From Lachnospiraceae bacterium (GTDB lineage Bacteria; Bacillota; Clostridia; Lachnospirales; Lachnospiraceae): a DNA stretch of 6,647 nucleotides. Shown here piece by piece: positions 5,459 through 6,647 of the stretch (position 1 is its first letter; each line of letters begins with the position of its first letter). A program made the translations under genes and the position numbers. The notes under the pieces were generated by a model. That model was not told where the DNA came from. It did no database searches and saw only the letters and a list, made by a program, of their open reading frames with translations. The stretch spans positions 1 to 6,647 of the forward strand of contig JAFRCB010000013.1 of assembly GCA_017404585.1 (NCBI GenBank). Direction: 5' to 3'.

Positions 5459-6295
5459 ATGGCTTCGCGAATCTCCATGAAAAATCTGGACCGGGTCTAT
5501 TCCGAAAGTCTCGTCCGGGAGAAGGGGTATATCATGCCCACCCATCACTGCCACAACTACTATGAGTTGTTTTATGTTGAGCGTGGGGCATGCCGTTTTC
5601 TCATCGAGAATAATATGTATGATCTGCACGGCGGAGATTTCATATTCATCCCGCCGCAGATTCTGCACTATACGCGCTATCTGTTCGGCACCTGCAAGAG
5701 GGTGGCTGTCTTTTTCAGGCTCAGCGATGTGCGCGAAGATGTTCGGGAACTGCTGCCGGGGGGAGACTCCTTTTTTTCGGAAATGCACATCCTTCAGGTG
5801 CCGGAATTACATCAGGATGAAGTAAACGGTCTGCTCGCGAAGATGGTCCGCGAGGAGCGGATCCGCGATGACCGTTCATCTCTCCTGTGCTCCATCATGC
5901 TGCAGGAGCTGCTCGTCATAGGCAGCAGAGTGTGTCATTTTCTGCACGATGCACCTGCCGATATCCACACGACCGACCGCAGTATCCTTCAGGCAGCGCG
6001 GTTCATCACGGGTCATTACATGGACCCGATTACTACTGCGGATATCGCCGCGGAGGCCGGGCTCTCGCCTAATTACCTGACACGCAAGTTCCGCGAGGCC
6101 ACCGGCCTTGGGCTCAAGGAGTATCTGATTTTCACAAGGCTGCAGAATGCAGCCATGGAGCTCATCTCGACGGATGCTTCTGTCACTGATATAGCACAAA
6201 AGTGCGGTTTTTCCGACGGAAACTATTTCAAGGATGTCTTTAAGAAGAGTTACGGGATGGGGCCGCGGGCATATAGAAAAGATGTGCAGCGGTGA
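5459..6295 (+). CDS. AraC/XylS-family transcriptional regulator with cupin sensor domain
   Basis: A 278-residue regulator of usual family length. Residues about 25-100 form an N-terminal cupin-like ligand-binding domain: PTHHCHNYYELFYVERGACR (27-46) with a histidine cluster, then GGDFIFIPPQILHY (58-71). Residues about 175-275 are the two helix-turn-helix DNA-binding domain: ITTADIAAEAGLSPNYLTRK (191-210), FREATGLGLKEYL (211-223), then SVTDIAQKCGFSDGNYFKDV (241-260) and FKKSYGMGPRAYR (261-273), the classic C-terminal signature. It is divergent from the MATE transporter gene. The usual logic for such pairs is that the regulator senses a small molecule, often a sugar or toxic compound, and activates the transporter; this is inferred. 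Its stop codon is followed almost at once by the 73-bp repeat array, so the first repeat hairpin may mark the transcript's 3' end. No T-run terminator is seen. Confidence 0.92.
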   Translation: MASRISMKNLDRVYSESLVREKGYIMPTHHCHNYYELFYVERGACRFLIENNMYDLHGGDFIFIPPQILHYTRYLFGTCKRVAVFFRLSDVREDVRELLPGGDSFFSEMHILQVPELHQDEVNGLLAKMVREERIRDDRSSLLCSIMLQELLVIGSRVCHFLHDAPADIHTTDRSILQAARFITGHYMDPITTADIAAEAGLSPNYLTRKFREATGLGLKEYLIFTRLQNAAMELISTDASVTDIAQKCGFSDGNYFKDVFKKSYGMGPRAYRKDVQR

Positions 6296-6297
6296 GT

Positions 6298-6647
6298 GAT
6301 TGCTGCCTTTGACCTTGGCTAGTTTCTTCGCGTCGACGCCGGTGGCAGCAAATTCTTGATTTCTTGGGATGATTGCTGCCTTTGACCGACGCACCTTTCT
6401 TCAGGTCAACGGCGGAGGCAGCAAATTCTTGATTTCTCGGGATGATTGCTGCCTTTGACCGAGGCGCTTTTCTTCGCGTCGACGCCGGAGGCAGCAAATT
6501 CTTGATTTCTCGGGGTGATTGCTGCCTTTGACCTTGGCGGGTTTCTTCGCGCCAACGGCGGAGGCAGCAAATTCTTGATTTCTCGGGATGATTGCTGCCT
6601 TTGACCTAAGCCGGTTTCTTCGGGTCAACGGCAGAGGCAGCAAATTC
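6298..6647. repeat. 73-bp tandem repeat array with hairpin-forming units, truncated by window edge
   Basis: Units begin at 6298, 6371, 6444, 6517 and 6590 with an exact 73-base period; the fifth is cut at 58 bases by the window end. Each unit has an invariant left block of 17 bases (GATTGCTGCCTTTGACC), a variable 29-base core, and a nearly invariant 27-base right block starting GGCAGCAAATTC and ending CGGGAT or similar. TTGCTGCC and GGCAGCAA form an 8-bp stem in every unit. All cores keep GC at positions 4-5, TTTCTTC at positions 9-15, and CG near position 23-24. The bases around TTTCTTC differ between units but often remain complementary (unit 4 TTGGCG/CGCCAA; units 2 and 5 TTGACC/GGTCAA; unit 3 GCGC/GCGT). 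A 73-base period is not a multiple of three, so it is not a protein repeat. Function unknown: options are a structured RNA array, a protein-binding array or a REP/MITE-type expansion. Confidence 0.93.

Noticed and set aside
6240..6643. Minus-strand reading frames of 80-170 codons across the repeat array.
   Set aside because: The 73-base period shifts the frame in each unit, so the same DNA is read in three frames in turn. There are no ribosome sites, and the translations are low-complexity, arginine-rich by-products of the repeat.
6298..6647. CRISPR array (44-base constant repeat, 29-base variable spacers).
   Set aside because: The arrangement superficially fits, but all 'spacers' are related to each other (shared GC at positions 4-5, TTTCTTC at 9-15, and ACG near 22-24) and so were not acquired independently. 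No cas gene is in the window.

Overview
The window looks like chromosomal DNA of a moderate-GC member of the Clostridia, plausibly Lachnospiraceae. This is inferred from strong AGGAGG-type ribosome binding sites, a compact mosaic of small operons, and the gene families present; no marker gene fixes the species. Five complete genes and one partial gene are supported, plus a decayed gene fragment and a tandem repeat array running off the right edge.

Left block (1-2730, all minus strand). Read in transcription order it holds a ComEC-type metallo-beta-lactamase-fold lipoprotein (1735-2730), a VTC-domain protein of the polyphosphate polymerase family (905-1663), a DUF4956 membrane protein (237-911), and the start of an ECF-like sigma-70 factor (1-197, cut by the window edge). 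The VTC and DUF4956 genes overlap by 7 bases and the other gaps are 39 and 71 bases, so the four are probably one operon. VTC plus DUF4956 is a recurrent bacterial pair, probably a membrane-associated polyphosphate-synthesis module. The lipoprotein and the sigma factor are the less usual companions. Upstream of the operon is an 11-bp tandem repeat embedded in four regularly spaced CGAA motifs, a candidate operator.

Middle block (about 2731-3840). A strong minus-strand terminator (2885-2906) closes a transcription unit containing a small FMN nitroreductase-family gene (3084-3611). Between them lies a 24-codon remnant of an iron-containing (butanol-type) alcohol dehydrogenase fused to a short GGGGACAGGGGG-type sequence that may be a mobile-element end. 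The nitroreductase has a TATAAT -10 box about 165 bases upstream of its start, flanked by perfect dyads, and a hairpin-rich leader.

Right block (3839-6647). A MATE-family efflux transporter (3839-5260, minus) is divergent from an AraC-family regulator (5459-6295, plus) across a 198-bp shared promoter region with plausible -10 boxes but poor -35 boxes, which suggests activator control. Three bases after the regulator's stop codon begins a 73-bp tandem repeat array (four full units plus a truncated fifth). Each unit has invariant 8-bp arms (TTGCTGCC / GGCAGCAA), a constant TTTCTTC centre and variable inner arms that often remain able to pair. The array is not a normal CRISPR and not an in-frame protein repeat. 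It is the least explained structure in the window.
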